Of a stretch of DNA of 44,367 nucleotides, positions 6,980 through 13,534 are shown piece by piece. Source of the DNA: Spirochaetota bacterium (GTDB taxonomy: Bacteria > Spirochaetota > UBA4802 > JAFGJZ01). The first letter of the stretch is position 1. Each line of letters opens with the position of its first letter. The notes below the pieces were generated by a model. The model made no database searches. It saw only the letters and a list, made by a program, of their open reading frames with translations, and was not told where the DNA came from. The stretch lies in assembly GCA_027858855.1 (NCBI GenBank), contig JAQIBV010000022.1, positions 1-44,367 on the forward strand, written 5' to 3'. The position numbers and the translations under genes are program-made.

Positions 6980-7113
6980 GACGGGATGGTGGAATTGGTA
7001 GACTCAGTATCGGCGCGACATGGGATATAAATGCAATAGAGATGTGCTATTGTATCCGCCCCCACGATACTTGTTTCACAAACAATTTGGAGGTTCGAAT
7101 CCTTCACCTGTCA
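6980..7113 (+). tRNA. tRNA-Leu-like class II structure with a 54-nt anticodon-loop insert
   Basis: Leu-type tRNA parts are in order. Acceptor GACGGGA (6980-6986) pairs with ACCTGTC (7106-7112) at six of seven positions. The D-arm region GGTGGAATTGGTAGAC is nearly identical to bacterial tRNA-Leu. The anticodon stem GTATC (7007-7011) pairs perfectly with GATAC (7066-7070). A variable arm TTGTTT-CAC-AAACAA (7071-7085) and a T arm GGAGG-TTCGAAT-CCTTC (7089-7105) follow. In place of a 7-nt anticodon loop there are 54 nt (7012-7065) that fold further: GGCG/CGCC, GATA/TATC, CAATAG/CTATTG. Removing 47 nt would give an 87-nt body, the usual tRNA-Leu size. Odd points: a U-U mismatch in the D stem, an A-A mismatch in the acceptor, no encoded CCA, and no choice of loop ends supplies U33. 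A normal elongator tRNA is therefore unlikely. Confidence 0.6.
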
Positions 7114-7134
7114 ATGCCCCTTAGCTAACGAAGC

Positions 7135-7239
7135 GGAGAGATATAGAAAGGCTCTCTCAGAATGTAGGCTGGTATTATCCGGCACGGATTAAACCTACTT
7201 AGTGCATCAGCCGTGAGTAGTGCAGAAGCTACTCGCGGC
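7135..7239 (+). ncRNA. Structured leader with three stem-loops
   Basis: Downstream of the tRNA-like element, three helices follow in order. GAGAG (7136-7140) pairs with CTCTC near 7152. GTAGG (7164-7168) pairs with CCTAC (7194-7198), enclosing ATCCG-GCA-CGGAT (7177-7189). An 11-bp stem (7210-7220 with 7229-7239, one G-U pair) has an 8-nt loop. No U-tract follows; the ribosome site of the 7265 gene begins 13 nt later. It may be a cis-regulatory leader or part of one RNA with the tRNA-like segment. The whole 6936-7264 interval holds no credible protein gene. Confidence 0.5.
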
Positions 7240-7264
7240 AACCTAAAGAAACAGGAGGTTTGTC

Positions 7265-7423
7265 ATGGCAGATTATGACCGTTGGTTAGATAAAGAGATA
7301 GATTTTCACATGGATAAAGTTGAGGGAGAAGAGAAGGGCGAAGAGGAGAAAGAAAACGAAGATTTGGGGTATATAGAATATGACAGCGAGTATATGTCCG
7401 ATATGTGGTTTGGGAAACAATGA
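7265..7423 (+). CDS. Small acidic hypothetical protein (52 aa)
   Basis: Preceded by CAGGAGG 8 nt upstream of the ATG, an excellent ribosome site. The product is extremely Glu/Asp-rich in its centre (EGEEKGEEEKENED) and ends with an aromatic tail. The next gene starts on its stop codon (ATGA), so they are translationally coupled. Highly acidic small phage proteins can be DNA mimics or inhibitors, but there is no direct evidence for that here. Confidence 0.7.
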   Translation: MADYDRWLDKEIDFHMDKVEGEEKGEEEKENEDLGYIEYDSEYMSDMWFGKQ

Positions 7424-7908
7424 AAACATCTGAAATTGAAATGGCAATGGTAAGGCATCTTGATGCCAGAAAGAATTTGATTGTTCCAAATGTTTATTGG
7501 GGAATGTTTGATCACGAGCTTGATCTTTGTGTGGTCTCAAAAGCTGGATACATAACAGAGATAGAAATTAAAGTCAGTCTATCAGATCTGAAAAAGGATA
7601 GAGCAAAAAAGCATCTGCACTATGACAAGAAAGACCGGATCAAGTACCTATATTTCGCTATCCCAGCAAAACTGGCAAAACACATTGAACATATACCAAA
7701 AAATGCCGGTGTATATGTTGTTACCACTAAAGGTCGAGTCGTTAAAATAGCGAGCTCGAAACCATGGCCTAAAGCAAGAGCCCTAACCATTGAAGAGCGG
7801 TATATCGTAGCAAGGTTAGGAGCACTAAGAATCTGGAACCTTAAAGAGAGAATAACAGAAAAGGAAGTGTGGTTACAGAAGTTGGCAAAAGATAGTAGAG
7901 GAGCGTAA
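7420..7908 (+). CDS. PD-(D/E)XK-like nuclease, MmcB-type
   Basis: 162 aa from ATG 7420, which overlaps the previous stop as ATGA; a GTG at 7405 in the same frame is less likely. The sequence VPNVYWGMFDHELDL leads into a strand with Asp and then TEIEIKVSLSDLKKD, giving the D...E-x-K arrangement of PD-(D/E)XK nucleases, and the start MxxHLDxRxNLIVPNV resembles MmcB/DUF-type DNA-repair nucleases of phages and bacteria. It probably cuts or binds DNA during phage replication. The basic C-terminal third (PWPKARALT onward) could hold DNA. Confidence 0.65.
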   Translation: MKTSEIEMAMVRHLDARKNLIVPNVYWGMFDHELDLCVVSKAGYITEIEIKVSLSDLKKDRAKKHLHYDKKDRIKYLYFAIPAKLAKHIEHIPKNAGVYVVTTKGRVVKIASSKPWPKARALTIEERYIVARLGALRIWNLKERITEKEVWLQKLAKDSRGA

Positions 7909-7910
7909 GA

Positions 7911-8141
7911 ATGTCTGTTCGGGAAATAAAGTATAATGTTAGAAAATGTGATTTTTGTGGTAAAGAGATAAAAGATACCGCCCATTGCCACGAAGGTTTT
8001 AGATATGCACTTCAAGGCCTCAAGTATGAGGTATGGTACAGTGGAGTATGTGAATGTTCTGATATTTGTGTGGAGTGTAACCAAAAGATTTGTACTTTCC
8101 TTTATGATAATGGATTTTTCGATCATGGAGTGAAATCATGA
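7911..8141 (+). CDS. Small cysteine-rich, probably zinc-binding protein
   Basis: 76 aa with CDFCGK near residue 13 and a run of cysteines and a histidine (AHCHEG, CECSDICVEC, KIC) suggesting one or two zinc sites. GAGGAGCG lies 7 nt upstream. No family recognised. It is in a string of short early genes with overlapping ends, and its stop overlaps the next start (ATGA). Confidence 0.65.
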   Translation: MSVREIKYNVRKCDFCGKEIKDTAHCHEGFRYALQGLKYEVWYSGVCECSDICVECNQKICTFLYDNGFFDHGVKS

Positions 8142-8335
8142 AATGCACCTGGAAAGGATGTGATAATCAAGCAGATATCAAGCTCTACAATAAATTAGGG
8201 TTTGAGTGGGCAAACCTCTGTAATATGCATAATCAAGAACTTGAAAAAGCAATACAGGATAAGGACGTACGAAGAATAATGAGGTCTTGGGTTTTGGCTA
8301 ATGGTGGTGCTTCAGAACTGGCTAAAAAAATATAG
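8138..8335 (+). CDS. Small zinc-ribbon-like hypothetical protein
   Basis: 65 aa. CTWKGCDNQAD at the N-terminus and LCNMHNQEL at about residue 27 give a C-x4-C...C-x2-H pattern that would hold one zinc, a layout seen in several tiny phage proteins of unknown role. The C-terminal half is a helix. It overlaps the gene before it by 4 nt. Confidence 0.65.
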   Translation: MKCTWKGCDNQADIKLYNKLGFEWANLCNMHNQELEKAIQDKDVRRIMRSWVLANGGASELAKKI

Positions 8336-8347
8336 AGGTCAAAAATA

Positions 8348-8788
8348 ATGACTAAGAATGAAGAAATGAAAAAGTTAATTGAATATGAAACACGGAAACA
8401 AACTGTCTCTTTTTGGGGAGAAGAATATACCATCCAGCCTGTTCTCTCTAAAACCAAACTTGGAGATGGTTTGCAGTTGATTTATGTAGGCACTACAGAT
8501 CAAAGACCCCACTTTTGGCTTATTCGTATTGATAGCCATACGGATGTTCTCAACGATGATTTTAATATTTATGAGATCGTGGACATTTTGGAAGAGGAAT
8601 TTGGAAGACACCCTTATCGCTATGTCGATAAAGAAGACTTTTATAAAAATGATGATCTTGTCGAACAATATGGGACTTATGAAGAATACGATTCTGCGTG
8701 TAATTATCCAGCTGTTTGGTGGGGAGAAGGACACTGGGGAGTAGTAGAAAATTTGATGTTAAGTAGCAGAGCAAGGTTATTTGTTTGA
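8348..8788 (+). CDS. Hypothetical protein (146 aa)
   Basis: A soluble alpha/beta protein rich in aromatic residues and acidic patches, ending with an Asp/Tyr-rich stretch and a WWGEGHWG segment. AGAGGT lies 9 nt upstream of the ATG. I recognise no domain. It is the last small accessory gene before the replication initiator. Confidence 0.6.
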   Translation: MTKNEEMKKLIEYETRKQTVSFWGEEYTIQPVLSKTKLGDGLQLIYVGTTDQRPHFWLIRIDSHTDVLNDDFNIYEIVDILEEEFGRHPYRYVDKEDFYKNDDLVEQYGTYEEYDSACNYPAVWWGEGHWGVVENLMLSSRARLFV

Positions 8789-8822
8789 AGTTTAAAGACT
8801 TTCAATAGCCAGGGAGATGGAA

Positions 8823-9557
8823 ATGAACCACAGCTTTAACGTAGAAATAGCAAAGAATTATGGTATCGAGGAAGCAGTTATTCTTGAAAACCTCTATTTC
8901 TGGATATCAAAAAACAAAGCTAATGATACAAACAAATATGATGGCCATTACTGGACATATAACAGTATTAACGCTTTTCAAGAGCTATTCCCATATATGT
9001 CTGTATCCAAAATTAGAAGGGTACTGGAAAAGTTAGAAAATGAAGGTTTGGTCATAACCGGAAACTACAACAAAATAGCGTATGATCGAACAAAGTGGTA
9101 TGCCTTAACGACAAAAGCACTTTCCATTTATGACAATTCCATTTGTCAAAATGAACAAATCGAAAAGCCGAAATCGACAAATCAATTTGCTGTAGGTGAC
9201 GAACCTATACCAGATATAAACACAGATATAAACACAGATATAAACCAGATAAGAGAGGCGCCCCCGAAAAAGAAATTCGTTCCTCCTAAACAACACGAAG
9301 TTGATGAATACATCAGAGAGTTAAAAAACAACGGTCATGTAGTAACCTTTACTGCAGAAACCTTTATTAATTCGTATGAGTCAAAAGGATGGATGGTCGG
9401 GAAAAACAAAATGAAGAATTGGAAAGCTGCAATTCGAACATGGCTCAATAGACAGGATTATTTTTCTGGGAATTCGGCTATACCTCAACAAAGACAGTTA
9501 CAAAGTTTTGAGGAAAAAGCAGCTGAATTTCACAAACTTTACGGAGGTATAAAATGA
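8823..9557 (+). CDS. Phage replication initiator-like protein (winged helix, DnaD-like group)
   Basis: The N-terminal about 105 residues (NHSFNVEIAKNYGIEEAVIL, then a FWISKNKAN segment and the wing region SVSKIRRVLEKLENEGLV) match the winged-helix domain of phage replisome-organiser proteins. A linker with DINT repeats follows, then a C-terminal helical domain with a YESKGWMVGK/NWKAAIRTW pattern resembling the DnaD C-terminal motif. Such proteins bind the phage origin, often inside their own gene, and recruit the helicase loader. ATG 8823 is preferred to ATG 8817 because AGGGAG (8811-8816) is correctly spaced only from 8823. The following gene overlaps its stop (ATGA) and may be the loader. 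Confidence 0.75.
   Translation: MNHSFNVEIAKNYGIEEAVILENLYFWISKNKANDTNKYDGHYWTYNSINAFQELFPYMSVSKIRRVLEKLENEGLVITGNYNKIAYDRTKWYALTTKALSIYDNSICQNEQIEKPKSTNQFAVGDEPIPDINTDINTDINQIREAPPKKKFVPPKQHEVDEYIRELKNNGHVVTFTAETFINSYESKGWMVGKNKMKNWKAAIRTWLNRQDYFSGNSAIPQQRQLQSFEEKAAEFHKLYGGIK
9211..9246 (+). repeat. Three 12-bp direct repeats inside the initiator gene (possible origin)
   Basis: CAGATATAAACA is repeated at 9211, 9223 and 9235 (last base of the third differs), directly head to tail, encoding DINT units. Lambda O and related initiators bind iterons inside their own genes, so this is a candidate phage replication origin. The repeats could equally just encode a flexible linker. Confidence 0.5.
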
Positions 9558-10150
9558 CGGCAGAGCAAGCAGTGCTTTTACTATGTGAGGAGTATAATGC
9601 CTCCCCTACAGACGGAGCAGGAAACCCTAAAATAGGCATACAGTACAGGATTAAGTGGATCCGGGATCACATCACACAAGATAGAATCGAATGGTTTGTT
9701 CAACAAGTTCTTCTTACTTGCAAAAGCGAGTATTTAAAAGCCGGGATGCTTCCTTCTTTGGCTGCCATGGCCGAAATAATAGAGCCTAAACTTGATGAGT
9801 TGTTGATAGAGGGTGCGGAGGCGTTTAACACGATATTGAAAAAGCTGGATCGTTATAAAGATTTCGCTACAGATAATAAAAGACTTCAAGCCGGTCTTAT
9901 TTCTGTTGGAGGTTGGAAGAGCTTGTGTGCAAGTCAAAAAACCGATCAGAAATATCTGCGTGAAAGATTCGCCAATGCTTACGCAAAATGCAATCTGGAG
10001 AAAATAGAGTTAAGGCGTGAAAGCGGAATCGGTAGTAGTGGAAAACTCGTTTTTATCGGGACCGAGACGGGACGGCAGATGTTAGAGGAGAAGCCACAGG
10101 ATATAGTTCTGGAAAAGATAGCAAAAATTGCAGCCTCCAAAGGAGTGTGA
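9554..10150 (+). CDS. Hypothetical protein, possible helicase-loading partner
   Basis: 198 aa, mainly helical, with no Walker motif. The N-terminal helix bundle (residues 1-80) is followed by a LISVGGWKSLCASQKTDQKY segment and a helical tail. Its place directly after the initiator, with a 4-nt overlap, is where phages commonly encode a helicase loader or replicative accessory protein. I cannot assign a family, so that role is inference from context. Confidence 0.6.
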   Translation: MTAEQAVLLLCEEYNASPTDGAGNPKIGIQYRIKWIRDHITQDRIEWFVQQVLLTCKSEYLKAGMLPSLAAMAEIIEPKLDELLIEGAEAFNTILKKLDRYKDFATDNKRLQAGLISVGGWKSLCASQKTDQKYLRERFANAYAKCNLEKIELRRESGIGSSGKLVFIGTETGRQMLEEKPQDIVLEKIAKIAASKGV

Positions 10151-10151
10151 T

Positions 10152-10532
10152 ATGAATCCTGAACAATTAGTAATAAAGCATGTGAAAACCTCGGGTCTTG
10201 AGATCGAGGATATTTACAAGAAAATGAAGCAGATTTGCCGTAAAAGCAATCAAGTACAGATTAATACTGAAGAGATGGTTTACCTGTATGTATTTGAAAG
10301 GCTTATCTATAACATTGATAACAGATATCAAAGAGGAATTGATGCGAAGCTCAATCGAGAGCAGTCTATGAAGGAGTTTCGAATTATTCTTTCTGGAGGG
10401 AAAATCTGTTATGAAAATGAAATAGTTCCGGAGGCGGTTTATAACCAAGAGAAATATAGTGAAGGTCAATCAACTGATGATCTGACAAAACAGATATTTA
10501 AAACAAATAGAGTTATGGGGGTGTTGATCTGA
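10152..10532 (+). CDS. Hypothetical protein (126 aa)
   Basis: ATG 10152 has AGGAG 6 nt upstream; the open frame extends back to 10128 but inside the previous gene. The protein is helical and charged, with a middle region YLYVFERLIYNIDNRYQRG. No domain recognised. Part of the tightly packed replication operon. Confidence 0.6.
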   Translation: MNPEQLVIKHVKTSGLEIEDIYKKMKQICRKSNQVQINTEEMVYLYVFERLIYNIDNRYQRGIDAKLNREQSMKEFRIILSGGKICYENEIVPEAVYNQEKYSEGQSTDDLTKQIFKTNRVMGVLI

Positions 10533-10533
10533 C

Positions 10534-11046
10534 ATGGATATGGGATTATGTGCTGTTGAAATAACTCCGGAGTTCATAAGATCACTTCAAGACAAGATCG
10601 GTCAGAAACTCTTGTTTCCGATTGATACATCCGGAGAGGCCTTTGTAAGCCGTCTTGAAACCGGAGAAATCTTCAACTGCAACTGTACAGAGATTAAACC
10701 AGAGCAGTACCGGAGCTATGAGCAATTAGGTCTGTACTGGGCTTCTTGCAAAATGGTTGCCGATAACACCGAGGATAATAACTGGATAACTCCAGTCAAA
10801 GTTGATTTACAATGTAAGATCGGAGCAAGGCTTGTTGAAGGTTGGTTGTTCTATCAAAACGAGAAAACCGGAGAGCAGAGTCTTCAACTCATACCCGGCT
10901 CAATCTCGTTTAAGAACCTCAAACACCTTGATGCTTGTGATTATTTCACCCAGGCGTTTCAGATGATGGCCGAGAAGCTGTCTCTGTCGGTTGAGGATTT
11001 TGAGTATGAGGTGAAGCGAGTGATGAAAGGAGCGGCACGGGTATGA
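10534..11046 (+). CDS. Phage recombination-type hypothetical protein (DUF1367-like)
   Basis: 170 aa. The central block QYRSYEQLGLYWASCKMVAD followed by NNWITPVKVDLQCKI resembles DUF1367-type phage proteins, which lie near Holliday-junction resolvase genes in lambdoid genomes. A RusA-like gene is indeed found 0.5 kb downstream. ATG 10540 is an alternative start. The HNH gene overlaps the 3' end. The assignment is a weak motif call. Confidence 0.5.
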   Translation: MDMGLCAVEITPEFIRSLQDKIGQKLLFPIDTSGEAFVSRLETGEIFNCNCTEIKPEQYRSYEQLGLYWASCKMVADNTEDNNWITPVKVDLQCKIGARLVEGWLFYQNEKTGEQSLQLIPGSISFKNLKHLDACDYFTQAFQMMAEKLSLSVEDFEYEVKRVMKGAARV

Positions 11047-11378
11047 ACATGATGAAAGTACATGATACTAAAATGAAGGTATTCACCAGAGACGGTTTCA
11101 CCTGTCAAAAATGCAAAAAAATGTTTGAGTTCAGTGATCTTGAACTTGCTCATCGGATCATGAAAGGGAAGGCCGCACGTCGATATATCCGGAGCTGGTA
11201 TCAGGAAAGGTTTTTCGAAGTTTTAAGTGAGGCCGATATTGACAGGATTATCCATCATCCTTTGAATCTTGTGACTTCTTGCAAAAAGTGTAATTCTAGC
11301 TTTAACTGTTTCAACAATTATTGTGAGACTGAAATATTACTTACCAAGATAATAAGAGCGGAGGGATTAGGACTATGA
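11043..11378 (+). CDS. HNH endonuclease
   Basis: 111 aa with the full HNH layout: zinc ribbon CQKCKK, the first catalytic His in LELAHRI, Asn in HHPLNLVTSC, and the final CKKCNSSFN. In contrast to the gene at 6440 it is intact. It starts inside the previous stop (ATGA) and ends on the start of the small HTH gene. In phages, HNH enzymes of this size act in DNA packaging, recombination or homing. Since it is far from the terminase and fused into the replication operon, a replication/recombination or homing role is more likely. Confidence 0.8.
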   Translation: MNMMKVHDTKMKVFTRDGFTCQKCKKMFEFSDLELAHRIMKGKAARRYIRSWYQERFFEVLSEADIDRIIHHPLNLVTSCKKCNSSFNCFNNYCETEILLTKIIRAEGLGL

Positions 11379-11569
11379 CCGTTACGGAAGCTGCTGATTA
11401 TTTAGGTGTGAGTTATGGGTATATGTATTACCTGATTTGTAAGAAAAAGATTAAGACCAATAAAATACATGGCAAACATGAAATTGACAAGCTTGCATTG
11501 GAGCAGTTCCTTAAAATCCGGAAATTCGATAATTTATCGAAAAAACATAAATACAGAGTAACGGGGTAG
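11375..11569 (+). CDS. Excisionase-type helix-turn-helix protein
   Basis: 64 aa opening with TVTEAADYLGVSYGYMYYLI, the HTH_17 (excisionase/MerR-like winged helix) signature that normally binds DNA or primes recombination. With no integrase seen, it is more likely a transcription or replication regulator than an excisionase. ATGA overlap with the HNH gene. Confidence 0.75.
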   Translation: MTVTEAADYLGVSYGYMYYLICKKKIKTNKIHGKHEIDKLALEQFLKIRKFDNLSKKHKYRVTG

Positions 11570-11573
11570 GGGA

Positions 11574-11948
11574 GTGATAAAAGTAATTGATATTGATAAC
11601 ATTAAATTAGGCCGAGTAAATCAGAAGTTTGGGAAAAACTGGAAAACCAACAAGCTCTATCTTCTGGACGAGTATCGGAAATTTAAGGATTTAATACAGC
11701 TTATAACCAGAAAGGTTAAGATAGATCCACCGTATGCTGTCAAAATTGAGGTAGAAACCTATGCTGATATTGACTCATTTATTAAACCGCTTCTGGATGG
11801 CATTCAGACCGCAGGAACCATAACAACAGATAAAGAGGTCAGGCATCTGGTAGTGCTAAAAACACCGGGAAAAAAAGGGAGGCCAAGTTCGTTGAAAGTT
11901 TATGTAGGATCCCTGGCCGAAAATATAGAAAAGGAGGTGTGTGTTTAG
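11574..11948 (+). CDS. RusA-like Holliday junction resolvase
   Basis: 124 aa from GTG 11574, with GGGGAG directly upstream. The motif ADIDSFIKPLLDGIQTAG followed by TTDKEVRHL matches the RusA core, in which spaced Asp residues bind metal to cut four-way DNA junctions. The usual second Asp pair is DD in RusA and here reads TDKE, a mild variation. It would resolve junctions made by Bet recombination or packaging concatemers. Confidence 0.75.
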   Translation: MIKVIDIDNIKLGRVNQKFGKNWKTNKLYLLDEYRKFKDLIQLITRKVKIDPPYAVKIEVETYADIDSFIKPLLDGIQTAGTITTDKEVRHLVVLKTPGKKGRPSSLKVYVGSLAENIEKEVCV

Positions 11949-12003
11949 ACTTGTCGAATTGTTAAAAAGTAGTTATATTCACATAATCGCGGAGGAAAAG
12001 AAA

Positions 12004-12147
12004 ATGAGTATTGAAGTAAAAATTAGCTTGATTATAGTAGCAGTCATGGTAATAGTCTGTGTCGTCTCTATTGTCAGGGATAACTGGTTTAGAATTCACC
12101 CTCATAAGAAAAATCATATTGATTACATGAGGGGACAGCTTAAATGA
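12004..12147 (+). CDS. Single-span membrane peptide (47 aa)
   Basis: ATG 12004 is preceded by GCGGAGG. Residues about 6-25 (VKISLIIVAVMVIVCVVSIV) form one clear transmembrane helix followed by a basic, His-rich tail, so the C-terminus probably faces the cytoplasm. Small single-span phage proteins can act on the cell envelope or exclude superinfection. No family recognised. It overlaps the next ORF by ATGA. Confidence 0.65.
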   Translation: MSIEVKISLIIVAVMVIVCVVSIVRDNWFRIHPHKKNHIDYMRGQLK

Positions 12148-12308
12148 AAGGTGTGCCGACAGAAGTGTATTCGCGAGTTGTTGGATATTACCGGCCTGTG
12201 AATCAGTGGAATAAGGGCAAGCAGTCAGAATTTGCTGCTAGGAAAAATTATGATGTCAGGAATATTGGACCATTGCTAGAAGTAGACAAAACAAACAGAC
12301 AGGGGTAA
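12144..12308 (+). CDS. 54-aa stand-alone peptide matching the NrdD glycyl-radical loop
   Basis: The ORF starts on the previous stop (ATGA). Its N-terminal half reads EVYSRVVGYYRPVNQWNKGK then QSEFAARK, which is the C-terminal loop of class III (anaerobic) ribonucleotide reductase NrdD around the radical-bearing glycine (here Gly14 in RVVGY). The catalytic barrel and the C-terminal zinc cysteines of NrdD are absent. An established parallel is GrcA (YfiD), a small autonomous glycyl-radical protein that replaces the damaged C-terminus of pyruvate formate-lyase. This may be a similar spare part for host NrdD, or a remnant or mimic; both readings are inference. It also hints that the host lives without oxygen. 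Confidence 0.6.
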   Translation: MKGVPTEVYSRVVGYYRPVNQWNKGKQSEFAARKNYDVRNIGPLLEVDKTNRQG

Positions 12309-12310
12309 AT

Positions 12311-12460
12311 ATGGCCGAGCCAGATATAAAGATCAAAACCAGTGAACTGATAAAAATATTTTTAGATGTCGAAAGACAAGGAAAAGAATACTTGACGATT
12401 ACGGAACTTCATTCTATTATAGATGAGATAGGTAAATCAATGTCAGGACAAGTCCAGTGA
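12311..12460 (+). CDS. Small hypothetical protein (49 aa)
   Basis: ATG 12311 lies 2 nt after the previous stop, with GGGG upstream as a ribosome site. The product is a small acidic helical protein with no recognised motif. Its last codons overlap the GTG start of the HTH gene (GTGA). Confidence 0.5.
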   Translation: MAEPDIKIKTSELIKIFLDVERQGKEYLTITELHSIIDEIGKSMSGQVQ

Positions 12461-12657
12461 AAACAATTAAGGAATACGAAAAAGCAAGAGACGCCGTTAT
12501 TGAAGAAGCTATTGAAATTCTTAATACCGGCACTCTTAAAGAAGTAGCGGAAAAGGTTGGCTTGTCTTTCCAGCAGGTCGATTTTCTCCGGAAAGGAAAA
12601 CGTAAACTCACAGGAGAAAAGGCCGTTGATATTATAAAAAAATTCAACAAAATGTAG
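12457..12657 (+). CDS. Small helix-turn-helix regulator
   Basis: 66 aa from GTG 12457. After a leading helix it shows TLKEVAEKVGLSFQQVDFLR followed by KGKRKLTGEKAVDIIKKF, a helix-turn-helix of the Cro/Xre or sigma-region type. Its stop codon falls inside the first of two 18-bp direct repeats that flank the ArdC promoter, so it may control that promoter and be autoregulatory. ATG 12463 does not exist in frame; the GTG is the only suitable start. Confidence 0.7.
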   Translation: MKTIKEYEKARDAVIEEAIEILNTGTLKEVAEKVGLSFQQVDFLRKGKRKLTGEKAVDIIKKFNKM

Positions 12658-12693
12658 AATTATCCTTGACTATATTTCAACAGGATGTAGAAT
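12643..12693 (+). promoter_or_regulatory. Promoter of the ArdC gene flanked by 18-bp direct repeats
   Basis: TTCAACAAAATGTAGAAT (12643-12660) and TTCAACAGGATGTAGAAT (12676-12693) are direct repeats with 16 of 18 matches, 33 bp apart (about three helical turns). TTGACT (12666-12671) with a 16-bp spacer to TAGAAT (12688-12693) forms a promoter whose -10 lies in the second repeat. A regulator binding both repeats would cover the promoter. Confidence 0.65.
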
Positions 12694-12723
12694 ATAACCA
12701 TACTTAAGAAAAGGATGGTTGTT

Positions 12724-13509
12724 ATGAAAAAGTCAAATAAGGACATTACAAAAGAAAATCTTAAAAAAGTTGATGATCTTTTAAAAAACGTTAAGAACAT
12801 GAGTGATGATGATTATCAAGAATTTTTAAAAACGTGTTCTTTGTTCTATGAGTATTCGTTCTTCAATCAGGTTATTCTTTATTTTGCTGGTGCTACGAAT
12901 GTTAAAGGATTTCAGTCCTGGAAGAAAATCGGACGTACTGTTAAAAAAGGTGCAAAAGCGATATGGATATTAGCACCTGTTACATATACAGTTAAAGACG
13001 AAGCAACAGAAGAAGAAGAAAGACGAATAAGCCGCTTTAAATCTGTACCAGTCTTTGACATTGCCGATACAGAAGGTGAAGAATTACCATCACTTATGAC
13101 AGGTAAGACAGATATAAAACTTGAAACCGTTATTGATCTTGCCAAATGCTTAGGTCATGAAGTAGAAACACAAAATTTAAAATATGCGCTTGGTGGATAC
13201 ATTGATAAGACTGGAAGGATAGTGATAAATACTGTAAGACCAGAATGTGATCAGGTCGGAACTTTAATTCACGAATTAAGCCACGGCCTACTTAAACACC
13301 ATGAGCAAGAAGAGTTTAACCGCTCACTATGTGAACAAGAAGCAGAAACCTTAACATATCTTATATCACAGGCTTTAGGAATAGAGAGAAAATCAGAAGG
13401 TTATCTGAAAAACTGGACGATGACAGAATCAATAAAAAAGTCCATGAAGTCTATTAACACCGCTTACAAAACATTTATGAATAAATACGAACAGGTCAGC
13501 CGGATATAA
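12724..13509 (+). CDS. ardC: ArdC-like antirestriction protein with zinc-peptidase motif
   Basis: 261 aa from ATG 12724, chosen because AAAAGG at 12709-12714 is too close to ATG 12715. The N-terminal domain (NQVILYFAGATNVKGFQSWK, then GRTVKKGAKAIWILAP) matches the ArdC ssDNA-binding domain. The C-terminal half carries HELSH (183-187) and downstream EQEAE (about 204-208), an HExxH zincin site as in ArdC/ImmA-type proteins. ArdC of plasmid pSa protects incoming single-stranded DNA from restriction, so this gene fits a plasmid-like mobile life. It has its own promoter, so it may be expressed early on entry. Confidence 0.8.
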   Translation: MKKSNKDITKENLKKVDDLLKNVKNMSDDDYQEFLKTCSLFYEYSFFNQVILYFAGATNVKGFQSWKKIGRTVKKGAKAIWILAPVTYTVKDEATEEEERRISRFKSVPVFDIADTEGEELPSLMTGKTDIKLETVIDLAKCLGHEVETQNLKYALGGYIDKTGRIVINTVRPECDQVGTLIHELSHGLLKHHEQEEFNRSLCEQEAETLTYLISQALGIERKSEGYLKNWTMTESIKKSMKSINTAYKTFMNKYEQVSRI

Positions 13510-13534
13510 CCGGCTTGACCTTGAAAAGGTTAAA

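Noticed and set aside
7012-7065. Group I intron in the tRNA-like gene
   Set aside because: At about 47-54 nt it is far too short for a group I or II catalytic core, and the usual anticodon-loop flanks are missing. A remnant cannot be excluded.
6980-7239. tmRNA
   Set aside because: There is a D-arm and variable arm of tRNA-Leu type, no GGGGC/ALA-type ends, and no tag reading frame.
11375-11569. True excisionase
   Set aside because: HTH fits, but no integrase is present in the window; general HTH regulator is safer.
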